Source: Glycomyces arizonensis DSM 44726 (GTDB lineage: Bacteria > Actinomycetota > Actinomycetes > Mycobacteriales > Micromonosporaceae). From it: a DNA stretch of 64,000 bases. Both the position numbers and the translations under genes were made by a program. Below are positions 8,185 through 16,656 of this stretch, piece by piece. Positions within the stretch are counted from its first letter, which is position 1. Each line of letters starts with the position of its first letter. The stretch is taken from positions 496,001 to 560,000 of the forward strand of contig NZ_AXWO01000001.1 of assembly GCF_000482705.1 (NCBI RefSeq), read 5' to 3'. The notes below the pieces were generated by a model. The model was not told the DNA's origin, ran no database searches, and saw nothing but the letters and a program-made list of their open reading frames with translations.

Positions 8185-10274
8185 GCCGCACCCTGACACC
8201 GCCGGTGCGACCGGAGGACGGGGCCGCGAACCCCCGCTTCCTTCCGGCGGCGACGATGTTCACCGTCACCGCCGGGGTCCTGGTCGCGCTGGCGGCACTC
8301 CACCTCACGCAGGGCACGTCGACGGTCGACGCGGGTGACCTGCTGCGCCTGGCCACCGGCTCGGCCGAGCCGGGCGTGTGGAACGTCCTGTCAGGGGCCC
8401 GATTGCCGCGCCTGGCCGCGGCCGTCCTCGTCGGCATCGCCCTGGGCGTCTCGGGGAGCCTGCTCCAGTCGATCGCCCGCAACCCCCTGGCCAGCCCCGA
8501 CACGCTCGCGGTGAACGCCGGGGCGTATCTGGCCGTCACCGTCGTCGCCGCGTTCGGCATCACGCTGCCGCTGCTCTCGGGCGTCGGCGTGGCCTTCCTC
8601 GGCGCGATCGCCACCGCGGCGCTCGTGCTCGCCATGGCCTCGGGAGGCGGCTCGGCCACCACCAGGCTCATCCTCGCCGGTTCGGCGACCGCGATGGCCG
8701 CGAACTCGGTGGTCTCGCTCCTGCTCATCGTGTTCCAGCAGGAGACGATGGGCCTGTTCGCTTGGGGCTCGGGCAACCTCACGCTCACGGGTTTCGCGCC
8801 GCTCCTCCAGACCGGGCCGCTGGTGGCCCTGGCCGTCGCGGGCGCGATCGCGCTCGCCTCCAGGCTCGACGTCATGCGCCTGGGCGACGACACCGCCGCC
8901 GGCCTCGGCGTCCACGTGCGGCGCACCCGCCTGTCCGCGGTCGTGATCGCCCTGCTCCTGGCCGCCTGCGCGGTGACCGTGGCCGGGCCGATCGGCTTCG
9001 CGGGCCTGGCCGCGCCGGTCGCGGCGCGCCTGATCGCCCAGAAGGTGCCCGAGCTCCTGCCCCACCGCGCGCTGCTGCTCTTCAGCGGCCTGTGCGGCGC
9101 GATCGTCATCGTCGGCGCCGACGTGGCGCTGCGGGCGCTGGTCGGCGCCGAGCACAGCGTGTTCATCCCGGTCGGCGTCGCGACCACGATCCTCGGCGCG
9201 GGCGTCATGGTGTGGCTGGCGCGCCGGATGACCGGCGCGGGAGCCGACGACCGCCCGGCGATGCTCCACGGCGCGGCGAACCGCGGGCGGCTCGCGTTCG
9301 GCCTCATCGTCGCGGGACTGTCGGCGGCCGTCGCCGCGGCGCTGATCGCCGGAATGCTCATGGGCGACCAGCTGCTCCTGGGCGGCGACATCTGGAACTG
9401 GGTGCAGGGCCGCACCGGCTCGGCCTACACGTGGATCATCGACCAGCGCTACCCGCGCGTGCTCGCGGCGCTGCTCGCGGGCGCGGCCCTGGCCGCGGCC
9501 GGGGCGGTCACGCAGGGCGTGTGCCGCAACCCGCTCGCCGAGCCGGGCATCATCGGCGTCACCGCCGGGGCCGGGGTCGGCGCGGTCGCGTTCATCACGC
9601 TCGTGCCGGACGCGGGCACGTGGACGATCACCGGCGCCGCCGCAGCGGGCGGCCTCGCCGCGTTCGCGATCGTGTACCGGCTCGCCTGGAAGGGCGGCCT
9701 GGACACCGCGCGGCTCGTGCTGGTCGGCATCGGCGCCGCCGCGATCGGCATGGCGGCCTGCACGCTCATCATCCTGTACTCCGACCCGTGGAACACGCCG
9801 AAGGCGATGACCTGGCTCTCGGGCACCACGTACGGGCGCACCGCGGACCGGCTCCTCCCGCTCGCTCTCGCGCTCGCGCTGATCGTGCCGTTCCTGGTCG
9901 CGCACCGCCGCGAGATCGATCTGCTGTCGCTGGACGACGACACACCGCGGGTCCTCGGCGTCCGGCTGGAGCGCACGCGGCTGCTGCTGCTCACCGCCGC
10001 GGCGGTCCTGACGGCCGCGGCCGTGGCCGTGGTCGGCGTGATCGCGTTCGTCGGTCTGGTCGCCCCGCACCTGGCGCGGGGCCTGGTCGGCTCGCGCCAC
10101 ACGCGGGTGCTGCCGGTGGCGGTCCTGCTGGGAATGCTCCTGGTGAGCGTCGCCGACACGGTGGGCCGCACGGTGATCGCTCCGGCGCAGATCCCGGCCG
10201 GGCTGGTGTGCGCGCTGATCGGGACGCCGTACTTCATCTGGCTGCTGTGGCGCAGCCGGATCCGCACGGCCTGA
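8181..10274 (+). CDS. Fused double FecCD-type iron ABC permease (FhuB-like)
   Basis: 697 aa from a TTG at 8181 that overlaps the receptor stop codon by 4 nt; GTG 8205 and ATG 8256 are alternatives. Two FecCD permease halves are joined, about residues 20-345 and 365-695. Each has many membrane segments and the cytoplasmic coupling region (GFAGLAAPVAARLI in the first half, AFVGLVAPHLARGL in the second). E. coli FhuB has the same two-in-one design, whereas most actinobacterial systems use two separate permeases. One ATPase homodimer and this pseudo-dimer would form the complete importer. Confidence 0.92.
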   Translation: MSRTLTPPVRPEDGAANPRFLPAATMFTVTAGVLVALAALHLTQGTSTVDAGDLLRLATGSAEPGVWNVLSGARLPRLAAAVLVGIALGVSGSLLQSIARNPLASPDTLAVNAGAYLAVTVVAAFGITLPLLSGVGVAFLGAIATAALVLAMASGGGSATTRLILAGSATAMAANSVVSLLLIVFQQETMGLFAWGSGNLTLTGFAPLLQTGPLVALAVAGAIALASRLDVMRLGDDTAAGLGVHVRRTRLSAVVIALLLAACAVTVAGPIGFAGLAAPVAARLIAQKVPELLPHRALLLFSGLCGAIVIVGADVALRALVGAEHSVFIPVGVATTILGAGVMVWLARRMTGAGADDRPAMLHGAANRGRLAFGLIVAGLSAAVAAALIAGMLMGDQLLLGGDIWNWVQGRTGSAYTWIIDQRYPRVLAALLAGAALAAAGAVTQGVCRNPLAEPGIIGVTAGAGVGAVAFITLVPDAGTWTITGAAAAGGLAAFAIVYRLAWKGGLDTARLVLVGIGAAAIGMAACTLIILYSDPWNTPKAMTWLSGTTYGRTADRLLPLALALALIVPFLVAHRREIDLLSLDDDTPRVLGVRLERTRLLLLTAAAVLTAAAVAVVGVIAFVGLVAPHLARGLVGSRHTRVLPVAVLLGMLLVSVADTVGRTVIAPAQIPAGLVCALIGTPYFIWLLWRSRIRTA

Positions 10275-10449
10275 CGCCACGCGGTCGGCCGTACAGACAC
10301 CGTATCCGGCACTGGCGGCGGAACCGGCGCAGCTCTCCACGGGCGGGGCCGCGCCGGGGGCGGGAACCGCAGCGGCGTGCGGGGCGTCTGATGAGCGATA
10401 CCGCACTAAAATGCCACTGAAGTGCCCTCATAGTTTTGGAGCCCCCGCC

Positions 10450-10974
10450 ATGTCCTATTCGCAGCCGCCCCACTACAGCTTCGGCGATCCCGGCGACAGC
10501 CAGCCGCCGCAGCAGCCGATGAGCGGCGGGCCGGCCTACTCGCCGCAGCCGACGTACCAGCAGCAGCCGATGGGACTCCCGACGATGGCCGGGCCGCCGC
10601 TGCCCCCGGTCCAACAGAAGCCGTCGCCGGTCGTGCATGCGCTGGGCATCGGGGCAGCGCTGTGCTTCGTCGGCGTCGTGCTGTTCGGGATCCTGTGGTT
10701 CCAGGCGCACGGGAAGGCGGGCGACGCCGAGGCCCTCGCCGACGACCGGGCCGCCAGCGTCGACGAGCTCCAAGGACAGCTCGACGACGCCCAGGCGCAG
10801 TTGGAGGACCTGCAAGGGCAGGTGGACGAGCTGGAGGGGCAGGCCGCGGACACCGAGGCGATGCAGGCGTGCCTCGACGATCTCGAAACCTACTACGACA
10901 CCCCGGTCGACTCCCAGGAAGAGCAGGACGCGCTCGACGCGTTCTACGTCTCGTGCGACGCCTGGATCTCCTGA
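10450..10974 (+). CDS. Pro/Gln-rich single-pass membrane protein with coiled coil
   Basis: 174 aa, not matched to a named family. Residues 1-60 are rich in Pro, Gln and Tyr. One transmembrane helix spans about 65-90 (ALGIGAALCFVGVVLFGILWF). Residues about 98-140 form an acidic, Leu/Gln-rich coiled coil, and the C-terminus carries two cysteines (MQACLDDL and YVSCDAWIS) that could pair outside the cell. The ATG at 10450 is chosen because GGAG lies about 9 nt upstream and composition fits from there. It stands alone between the iron operon and the STAS gene. Function unknown. Confidence 0.65.
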   Translation: MSYSQPPHYSFGDPGDSQPPQQPMSGGPAYSPQPTYQQQPMGLPTMAGPPLPPVQQKPSPVVHALGIGAALCFVGVVLFGILWFQAHGKAGDAEALADDRAASVDELQGQLDDAQAQLEDLQGQVDELEGQAADTEAMQACLDDLETYYDTPVDSQEEQDALDAFYVSCDAWIS

Positions 10975-11213
10975 TCCCGGCTCGCACGGGCACCGCACGG
11001 CGTCCAGGACCGAATGCGAGCGGGGAGCCCTGTCAGTCGCCGGTGGTAAAATTCATGGCCACAATGAGCCGCCTCCGCCCCTGGCTCGATATGCCCGGAT
11101 CCATCGGGAGCACACCACTGACGCATTGGCTCCGCCATTCGTGGAACCCATAGCACGGAAGCCGGAGCAGCGTCGTTTTCCGGGAGCACCATCGGAGCGC
11201 TGCGGCCCTACAT

Positions 11214-11243
11214 GGCAGTGCCTCACACGGCAGTGCCTCACAT
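11214..11243. repeat. Short tandem repeat, 2 x 15 bp
   Basis: GGCAGTGCCTCACAC is followed at once by GGCAGTGCCTCACAT, then a partial third unit (GGAAGTGGAG), just upstream of the STAS gene start. It lies within the likely 5' leader and abuts the ribosome binding site. Confidence 0.75.
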
Positions 11244-11255
11244 GGAAGTGGAGTG

Positions 11256-11663
11256 ATGGCAGAGCACGCAGTCAGCGAGTGGCACGGTGTCCGCACGCCT
11301 TCTGAGCGAGCGCCGTACCCGCCCCCAGCCGAGGAGCACGACTTGCACGAACCCCTGCGCATCACCGAATACGGCGACAGACGGATCGGCCTGCGGGCCG
11401 CCGGCGAGATCGACCTGAACAGCCACGAGGCATGGGCACTGGCGCTGCGCCGCGTGGCGCGCCTGGGCGAGGAGGTCCACCTGGACCTGTCCGGGGTGGC
11501 CTTCATCGACGTCCGCGGCACCACGCTGCTGGTGGACGCTGCGGCCGCGCTGCCCGACGGGCACCGGGTCGTGGTGTACGGAGCGCCGCCCGCGCTGCAC
11601 CGGGTGATTCAGGTCCTGTGGCCGGACGGGACGGCCGCGATCACGTTCGAAGGAGCGCAATGA
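11256..11663 (+). CDS. STAS-domain protein (anti-sigma factor antagonist-like)
   Basis: 135 aa from ATG 11256 (GTG 11253 also possible; GGAAG precedes). Residues about 30-130 fit a STAS domain: LRAAGEIDLNSHEAW, then VHLDLSGVAFIDVRGTTLLVDA, where the serine or threonine phosphorylated in classical antagonists is expected. Here the loop reads DVRGTTLL rather than DSSGLGxL, so Thr is the candidate. It overlaps the next gene, a MEDS/HATPase kinase, by 4 nt (ATGA). Together with the convergent SigF-family gene this suggests a partner-switching module that releases the sigma factor under stress. Confidence 0.85.
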   Translation: MAEHAVSEWHGVRTPSERAPYPPPAEEHDLHEPLRITEYGDRRIGLRAAGEIDLNSHEAWALALRRVARLGEEVHLDLSGVAFIDVRGTTLLVDAAAALPDGHRVVVYGAPPALHRVIQVLWPDGTAAITFEGAQ

Positions 11664-12622
11664 ACTCTGCGATCGTACTGGAGACCGAGGAGCGTTTCGA
11701 GCATCCGGCGCTGTTCTACTCCAGCGGCGACGAGTACCTGAACGGCACGATCCCGTTCATCGAGGGGGGACTCACCGCCGGCGAACCGGTGGCAGTAGCC
11801 GTGCCGGAGCACAACCTGGAGTCGGTGCGGCGGGCCCTGGGCGCCTCCGCCGAGCGCGTCCTCCTGGTCGACATGGGCGAGGCGGGCGCCAACCCGGGGC
11901 GGATCATCCCCAGCGTGGTGCGCACCTTCGCCGACGCCCACCCCGGGCGCCGGGTGCGGATCATCGGCGAGCCGGTGTGGCCTGGCCGCAGCGAGCTGGA
12001 GTACCCCGCGTGCGTGCAGCACGAGGCGCTGCTCAACCTCGCGTTCAACGGCCGCGCCGTCACCAAGCTGTGCCCCTACGACGCCGGGGAGCTCGGTCAG
12101 CGGGTCCTCGACGACGCCAGGGCCACCCACCCGGTCCTGATCGACCGCACCGGACGGCGCCCCAGCGACCGGTACGACCCCGACCGCATCCTCACCGATT
12201 ACAACCGGCCGCTCGAGCGCCCGCCGAGGTCGGCCATCGAGCGCGCCGCCGACTACGCCACGCTCGACAACGCGCGCTGGTTCGTCACCGCGTACGGGCG
12301 GACCGTGGGACTGTCGGCGATGCAGCTCATCGATCTGGAGATCGCGGTCACCGAGCTGCTCACCAACAGCATCAGCCACGGCGGCGGGCTCGGCACCTTC
12401 CGGATCTGGACCGACAGCAGGCATCTGATCTGCGAGGTCAGTGATACGGGGCAGATCACCGATCCGCTGGTGGGGCGGCGTTCGGCCGACGATGCCCAGC
12501 ACTACGGCCGCGGGCTGCTGCTGGTCAACCAGATCGTCGACCTCGTCCGGATGCACACCTGCCCGGACGGCACCACGGTGCGGATCTACCTGCGGCTGCC
12601 CGCCCAGCAGCTCGAAGACTGA
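11660..12622 (+). CDS. MEDS sensor / HATPase anti-sigma kinase (RsbW-like)
   Basis: 320 aa. Residues about 12-180 form a MEDS (DcmR-type sensory) domain, seen in HPALFYSSGDEYLNGTIPFI and GEPVAVAVPE. Residues about 205-318 form a GHKL ATPase of the RsbW/SpoIIAB type, with N-box IAVTELLTNSISHGG, G1 SDTG and G2 GRGLLLVNQIVD. Such proteins bind a sigma factor and phosphorylate a STAS antagonist. Its start overlaps the STAS stop (ATGA) with AGGAG upstream. The fused MEDS domain, known to bind small hydrocarbon-type ligands or cofactors in DcmR, suggests direct signal input. The signal is unknown. Confidence 0.87.
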   Translation: MNSAIVLETEERFEHPALFYSSGDEYLNGTIPFIEGGLTAGEPVAVAVPEHNLESVRRALGASAERVLLVDMGEAGANPGRIIPSVVRTFADAHPGRRVRIIGEPVWPGRSELEYPACVQHEALLNLAFNGRAVTKLCPYDAGELGQRVLDDARATHPVLIDRTGRRPSDRYDPDRILTDYNRPLERPPRSAIERAADYATLDNARWFVTAYGRTVGLSAMQLIDLEIAVTELLTNSISHGGGLGTFRIWTDSRHLICEVSDTGQITDPLVGRRSADDAQHYGRGLLLVNQIVDLVRMHTCPDGTTVRIYLRLPAQQLED

Positions 12623-12644
12623 ACGGGGGCGGCCGCAACGCACG

Positions 12645-12672
12645 AAGCACGCCGCGGCGAGGCGGCGTGCTT
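12645..12672. terminator. Hairpin terminator between kinase and sigF-like gene
   Basis: AAGCACGCCGC and GCGGCGTGCTT form a perfect 11-bp stem with a 6-nt loop, between the convergent kinase gene and sigma factor gene. It probably serves the plus-strand operon. Confidence 0.8.
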
Positions 12673-12680
12673 GCGTGATC

Positions 12681-12738
12681 TTCGCTTGTGTGGGCACAGC
12701 CTTTGCTTGTGTGGGCCTGTCTCTTTGCTCGAGTCGGG
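12681..12738. repeat. Three imperfect direct repeats, 21-22 bp period
   Basis: TTCGCTTGTGTGGGC (12681-12695), TTTGCTTGTGTGGGC (12702-12716) and a weaker TTTGCTCGAGTCGGG (12724-12738) recur every 21-22 bp, two DNA helix turns, between the terminator and the sigma factor stop codon. Confidence 0.75.
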
Positions 12739-12752
12739 TGCGACCTTTGCCG

Positions 12753-13550
12753 CTAGGTCGGGGCGTTGGTAAGGCCTTCGCGCAGGTCGTTGAGCATCCG
12801 GTTGAGCAACCGCGACACATGCATCTGCGAGATCCCCACCTCCTCAGCAATCTGCGTCTGCGTCATATCCCCGAAATACCGCAACGCCAAAATCCGACGC
12901 TCACGCTCCGGCAACCCCTGCAACAAAGGCACCAAAGACTCATGATTCTCCACAAACTCCAACGCCGCATCCTCCGACCCCACCGACTCCGCCAACGACG
13001 CCCGCTCCGCATCCTCAAACGGCGGCTCATCCAACGACACCGCCCGATACGCCTGCCGCGCCTCATACCCCTCGGCCACCTCAGCGACACTGATCCCCAA
13101 ATGCCGCGCCAACTCCTCAGCCGACGCCGGACGACCCAACTCCTGCGCCAACTCCGCATTCCCCTGATTGATCGCCAACCGCAACTCCTGCAAACGCCTC
13201 GGCACCCGCATCGGCCACGACGTATCCCGGAAATGCCGCCGCACCTCCCCCATCACCGTCGGCACCGCATACGACAGAAAATCCGCCCCCTGCGCCGGAT
13301 CGAACCGATCCACCGCATGAATCAACCCCACCGACGCCACCTGCACCAGATCATCCTTCGCGATCCCCTTCCCCGAGAACCGCTGCGCAATATGCTCGGC
13401 CAACGGCAGATACCCCGTCACCAACCGATCCCGCACCTCCGCATGCCGCGGATCACCCGCCTCCAACCCCGCCAACTCCACGAACAACGGCGCCAAATGA
13501 CCGTACTCGTTGGAAGTGCTTCTTCTTTCCTTCGTCTGCTTGTCCGCCAT
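12753..13550 (-). CDS. SigB/SigF/SigG-family RNA polymerase sigma factor
   Basis: 265 aa. Region 2 is about residues 45-115 (KDDLVQVASVGLIHAVDRFDP, the -10-binding helix region), region 3 about 120-185 and region 4 about 205-258 (GDMTQTQIAEEVGISQMHVSRLL). This is the stress/sporulation-type sigma-70 group 3 family controlled by RsbW-type anti-sigma factors. It faces a STAS/kinase pair, which fits. The ATG at 13550 has AAGGTGG 8 nt upstream. Codon use is odd: Leu is mostly TTG, Gly GGG and Asp GAT, against CTG/CTC, GGC and GAC in neighbours, suggesting a separate history. Confidence 0.93.
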   Translation of the reverse strand: MADKQTKERRSTSNEYGHLAPLFVELAGLEAGDPRHAEVRDRLVTGYLPLAEHIAQRFSGKGIAKDDLVQVASVGLIHAVDRFDPAQGADFLSYAVPTVMGEVRRHFRDTSWPMRVPRRLQELRLAINQGNAELAQELGRPASAEELARHLGISVAEVAEGYEARQAYRAVSLDEPPFEDAERASLAESVGSEDAALEFVENHESLVPLLQGLPERERRILALRYFGDMTQTQIAEEVGISQMHVSRLLNRMLNDLREGLTNAPT

Positions 13551-13771
13551 GGGAATACCACCTTGCCTGTCGTGTTGGCGCGGTACCGGCGCTGGGCCGG
13601 CTCGTACTTCATGGGCACTGCCGCGGGCGCGGCCTTCTCGGATGCATCCGGGGGAATGCGGTGTGCTCGGAGCTGAGCCGATGAATCCTTTTCAGAAGCT
13701 TTGTTTTCAGAGGCCGTAGTTCTCGATGGCCTCACCCCTGGGGCGGTCTCCGCGGGCGCCGCCTGATTCAC

Positions 13772-13797
13772 GTGTCGGTCGATCACCTCCGGGGTAT
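13772..13797 (+). promoter_or_regulatory. Possible SigB/SigF-type promoter
   Basis: GTGT, 16 nt, then GGGTAT resembles the actinobacterial SigF/SigB consensus GTTT-N14-16-GGGTAT. It points into the AT-rich gene-free region, away from the divergent sigma factor gene. The match could be chance. Confidence 0.35.
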
Positions 13798-14287
13798 GCG
13801 ACTCGCTCAGCATGCATCATTCGATCAGACTACTACATCAAGATCATCTCGTCACGGCCATCGCGAGGAAGTTTTTCCTCCAATTAAACTGTGATGCCGA
13901 TCATGTCAGCAATTACCCAGGAGTACAGCGTCGGACAATACGGAAATAAAGGGCCATAAACAGGTACTTTACAGCTCAATAATTTGCTTTTGCAACATAG
14001 GCAACCACGCGATAAATATTCACAGCGACCACTGAATCCTCAATTTCAATGCTATCCGACATATCGGCGCGCATGTTCGAATAACTATTCACGATCCCTA
14101 TACAAATTATTGTGAGGATGCCACCAATGGCAGGCGCTTCCATTCAGCGGGACGTTCTGTCTCATTTTCGCGCAACACGGCAAAGCGTCGCGAGACGGCG
14201 CCAGCTTCGACCATAGAGGAAAGGGCGCCCTTAGCATCCCTGCTGAAGCATCCCGCACGGGCATTGTCCGTCCGATTTCATCCGCGC

Positions 14288-14332
14288 ACGGTCTGCCGCC
14301 GCGCCGCGGCGCGCGGTTCGGGCGGCGGGCGG
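14288..14332. repeat. Diverged single copy of the 2236-2400 repeat unit
   Basis: CTGCCGCCGCGCCGCGGCG followed by a GGTTCGGG core and GG-rich tail aligns with the 55-bp unit near the first sigma gene at about four of five positions. It lies just downstream of the icmA stop codon. Confidence 0.6.
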
Positions 14333-14380
14333 CCCGGACGCCGCCCATCCGGAGCCCTGAGCAGGCCCTAGAGGCGGGCG

Positions 14381-16108
14381 CTAAATGCGGGCCGGTTCGC
14401 GGTACTCGCCCCACTCCTCGCGCAGCGCCCCGCAGATCTCGCCGAGGGTCGCCTCGGCGCGGGCGGCGTCCAGGATCGGCTCGATGAGGTTCGCCGAGCC
14501 GCGCGCGGCGGTGACGACCTCCCCGAGGGCGCGGCGCACGGCCGCGTCGTCGCGTCCGGCGCGGCGGCGCTCGAGCGCCGAGCGCTGCTCGCGCTCGACC
14601 TCGCCGGAGATGCGCAGGATCTCCAGCTCGGGCGTGACGGTCTCGGTCAGCTCGGTGACGCCCACGACGTGCTTGTCGCCCGCCTCGAGCTGCTGCTGAT
14701 AGGCGAAGGCGGCCTCGGCGATCTGGGCGTTGAACCAGCCCTCCTCGATGCCGCGCAGGATCCCGCTCGTCACGGGGCCGATCTCATGGCGTTCTGCCGC
14801 ATCCCTCGCGGTCGCCGCCGGGTCGTCCCCGGACTCGCCGCCGAGGGCGAGGATCTGGACGAACAGCTCCTCGGCGGCCGCCTCGATCTTGTCGGTGAGC
14901 GCCTCGACGTACCAGGACCCGCCGAGCGGGTCGGCCACGCTCGTCACGCCGGTCTCGTCGCGCAGCACGGCCTGGGTGCGCAGCGCGATCTCGGCGGCCT
15001 GGTCGGTCGGCAGCGCCAGCGTCTCGTCGAGGGCGTTGGTGTGCAGGGAGTTCGTGCCGCCCAGGACGGCGGCGAGCGCCTCGACGGCGGTGCGCACCAC
15101 GTTGTTGTACGGCTGCTGGGCCGTCAGGGAGACCCCCGCGGTCTGGGTGTGGAAGCGGAGCCACTGCGCGCGCTCGGTCCGCGCTCCGTAGACGGTGCGC
15201 ATCCACTTGGCCCAGATGCGGCGGGCGGCGCGGAACTTCGCGATCTCCTCGAAGAAGTCGACGTGGGCGTCGAAGAAGAACGACAGGCCCGGCGCGAAGC
15301 GGTCGACGTCGAGCCCGCGCGAGAGCCCCAGCTCGACGTACGAGAACCCGTCGGCGAGCGTGAAGGCGAGCTCCTGCGCGGCGGTCGACCCGGCCTCGCG
15401 GATGTGGTAGCCCGAGACCGACAGGGGCTTGTAGCGGGGGATGTTGGCCTCGCAGTAGGCCATGAGGTCGCCGATGAGCCGCAGGTGCGGCTCGGGCGGG
15501 AACAGCCACTCCTTCTGGGCGATGTACTCCTTGTGGATGTCGGTCTGGAGCGTGCCGTCGAGGGTCGACAGGTCGACGCCCTGGCGTTCGGCGGCGGCCA
15601 GGTACATGCAGAAGATCGGGACCGCCGGGCCCGAGATCGTCATCGACGTGGTGGTCGAGCCGAGGTCGATGCCGTCGAAGAGGGTCTCCATGTCGGCGGT
15701 GGAGTCGACGGCGACGCCGCAGTGGCCGACCTCGCCCACGGCGGCGGGCTCGTCGGAGTCGCGGCCCATGAGCGTGGGCATGTCGAAGGCGACGCTGAGG
15801 CCGCCTCCTCCGGCGCCGAGGAGCATCTTGTAGCGCTCGTTGGTCTGCTCGGCGTTGCCGAAGCCGGAAAACTGCCGGATCGTCCACGCGCGGCCGCGGT
15901 AGCCGGTCGGGTAGAGCCCGCGCGTGTAGGGGTACTCGCCGGGCCAACCGATGCGCTCCATGCGGGGATCGGCGGTTCCTTCGGGCGGGCCGTAGACCGG
16001 ATCGACCTCCATGCCCGACAGCGTCGTGAAGTCGGCATCGCGCTTGGGGGCGGATGCGTAGCGCTTCGCCCAGCGTTCGCGGGCTTCGGCGATCTCCTCA
16101 GGGTCCAC
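14381..16108 (-). CDS. icmA: Isobutyryl-CoA mutase large subunit (methylmalonyl-CoA mutase family)
   Basis: 575 aa, the catalytic TIM-barrel part of a B12-dependent acyl-CoA mutase without the cobalamin-binding domain. The substrate-pocket residues are Phe80 (RQFSGFG) and Gln198 (IAQKEW), the pair that marks isobutyryl-CoA mutase IcmA, where methylmalonyl-CoA mutase has Tyr and Arg. It should interconvert isobutyryl- and n-butyryl-CoA together with a small B12-binding subunit IcmB, which is not in the window. The start is GTG 16108 with GAAGG upstream. It follows ridA on the same strand at the end of the his cluster. A TetR-type palindrome lies 70 bp upstream. Confidence 0.9.
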   Translation of the reverse strand: MDPEEIAEARERWAKRYASAPKRDADFTTLSGMEVDPVYGPPEGTADPRMERIGWPGEYPYTRGLYPTGYRGRAWTIRQFSGFGNAEQTNERYKMLLGAGGGGLSVAFDMPTLMGRDSDEPAAVGEVGHCGVAVDSTADMETLFDGIDLGSTTTSMTISGPAVPIFCMYLAAAERQGVDLSTLDGTLQTDIHKEYIAQKEWLFPPEPHLRLIGDLMAYCEANIPRYKPLSVSGYHIREAGSTAAQELAFTLADGFSYVELGLSRGLDVDRFAPGLSFFFDAHVDFFEEIAKFRAARRIWAKWMRTVYGARTERAQWLRFHTQTAGVSLTAQQPYNNVVRTAVEALAAVLGGTNSLHTNALDETLALPTDQAAEIALRTQAVLRDETGVTSVADPLGGSWYVEALTDKIEAAAEELFVQILALGGESGDDPAATARDAAERHEIGPVTSGILRGIEEGWFNAQIAEAAFAYQQQLEAGDKHVVGVTELTETVTPELEILRISGEVEREQRSALERRRAGRDDAAVRRALGEVVTAARGSANLIEPILDAARAEATLGEICGALREEWGEYREPARI

Positions 16109-16177
16109 GTCGACACCTTCCCGTCATGGTCGGCCTTGTGGGCCGCGCCTTCCGTCCTGCCCAATACTACGAGGCAA

Positions 16178-16193
16178 CTGAACGCTCGTTCAG
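16178..16193. promoter_or_regulatory. TetR-type palindromic operator candidate
   Basis: CTGAACG-CT-CGTTCAG is a perfect 7-bp inverted repeat with a 2-bp spacer, the shape of operators for TetR-family regulators of acyl-CoA metabolism. It overlaps the ridA stop codon and lies 70-85 bp upstream of icmA. Confidence 0.6.
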
Positions 16194-16639
16194 GTCGGTT
16201 CCGCCAGTCGATGTCCCTCACTCGCGGCGAAGCTTGCGAGCCGTAAATCTGGCCACGCTCGAAACGCCTCGAGTTCGACCGCGACCAGTTGGCCGGGGTG
16301 GAGGAGCTGCGCGACGGTCACGACCGTGGCCGTCGGCTTCACGACGCCGAAGAACTCGCCGTGGACGCGGCCCACCGGGTCGGCGTGGGCCGGGTCGGTC
16401 ACGTACAGCCGCGAGCGCACGACGTCGGCCACGCTCGCGCCCGCGTGGACGAGCGCGTCGAGCGCGGTGCGGAACGCCTCCTTCGCCTGGGCGCCGGGGT
16501 CGTCGAGCAGGCTCGGACGGCCCTCGACGTCGGCGGTGCAGGCGCTGGTCACCACCAGCGGCCCCACCGCCACGGCGCGCGAATACCCGTACAGCTGCGC
16601 CCACGGCCCTGATTCCTCGACGCGCTTCACCAGAGCCAT
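16190..16639 (-). CDS. RidA family (reactive imine deaminase) protein
   Basis: 149 aa. The YjgF/RidA fold is seen from YSRAVAVGPLVVTSACTA near the N-terminus through DVVRSRLYVTD and VAQLLHPGQLVAVELEAFRAW, where RidA proteins normally end. RidA enzymes hydrolyse reactive enamine/imine intermediates from PLP enzymes. About 20 extra C-terminal residues are encoded by a short repeat that also occurs near hisB/hisC. It lies 18 bp downstream of priA, so it is probably co-transcribed with the his genes. Confidence 0.85.
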   Translation of the reverse strand: MALVKRVEESGPWAQLYGYSRAVAVGPLVVTSACTADVEGRPSLLDDPGAQAKEAFRTALDALVHAGASVADVVRSRLYVTDPAHADPVGRVHGEFFGVVKPTATVVTVAQLLHPGQLVAVELEAFRAWPDLRLASFAASEGHRLAEPT

Positions 16640-16656
16640 GCGTGCCTCCCAGTCGG

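Larger units (their letters stand above)
13551..14380. other. 830-bp gene-free region with AT-rich core
   Basis: No convincing gene was found. From about 13800 to 14170 the sequence is clearly AT-rich (TTA, AAT and ATA runs) compared with the rest of the window, with a small perfect hairpin GAGGAA-GTTT-TTCCTC at 13865-13880. A 46-codon open frame from ATG 13812 to about 13952 lacks a ribosome binding site and homology. From about 14285 a diverged copy of the 55-bp repeat appears. The region may be a foreign remnant, a regulatory zone or an RNA gene. Confidence 0.6.

Noticed and set aside
10944..11192. Minus-strand frame between the coiled-coil and STAS genes
   Set aside because: No family, no start signal, crosses the 3' end of a better gene.
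13812..13952. 46-codon frame in the AT-rich island
   Set aside because: No ribosome site, no recognisable family, codon use unlike the genome; kept only as a remark.
14085..14414. Minus-strand frame of 109 codons downstream of icmA
   Set aside because: Runs into the dispersed repeat and the AT-rich zone and overlaps icmA; no domain.
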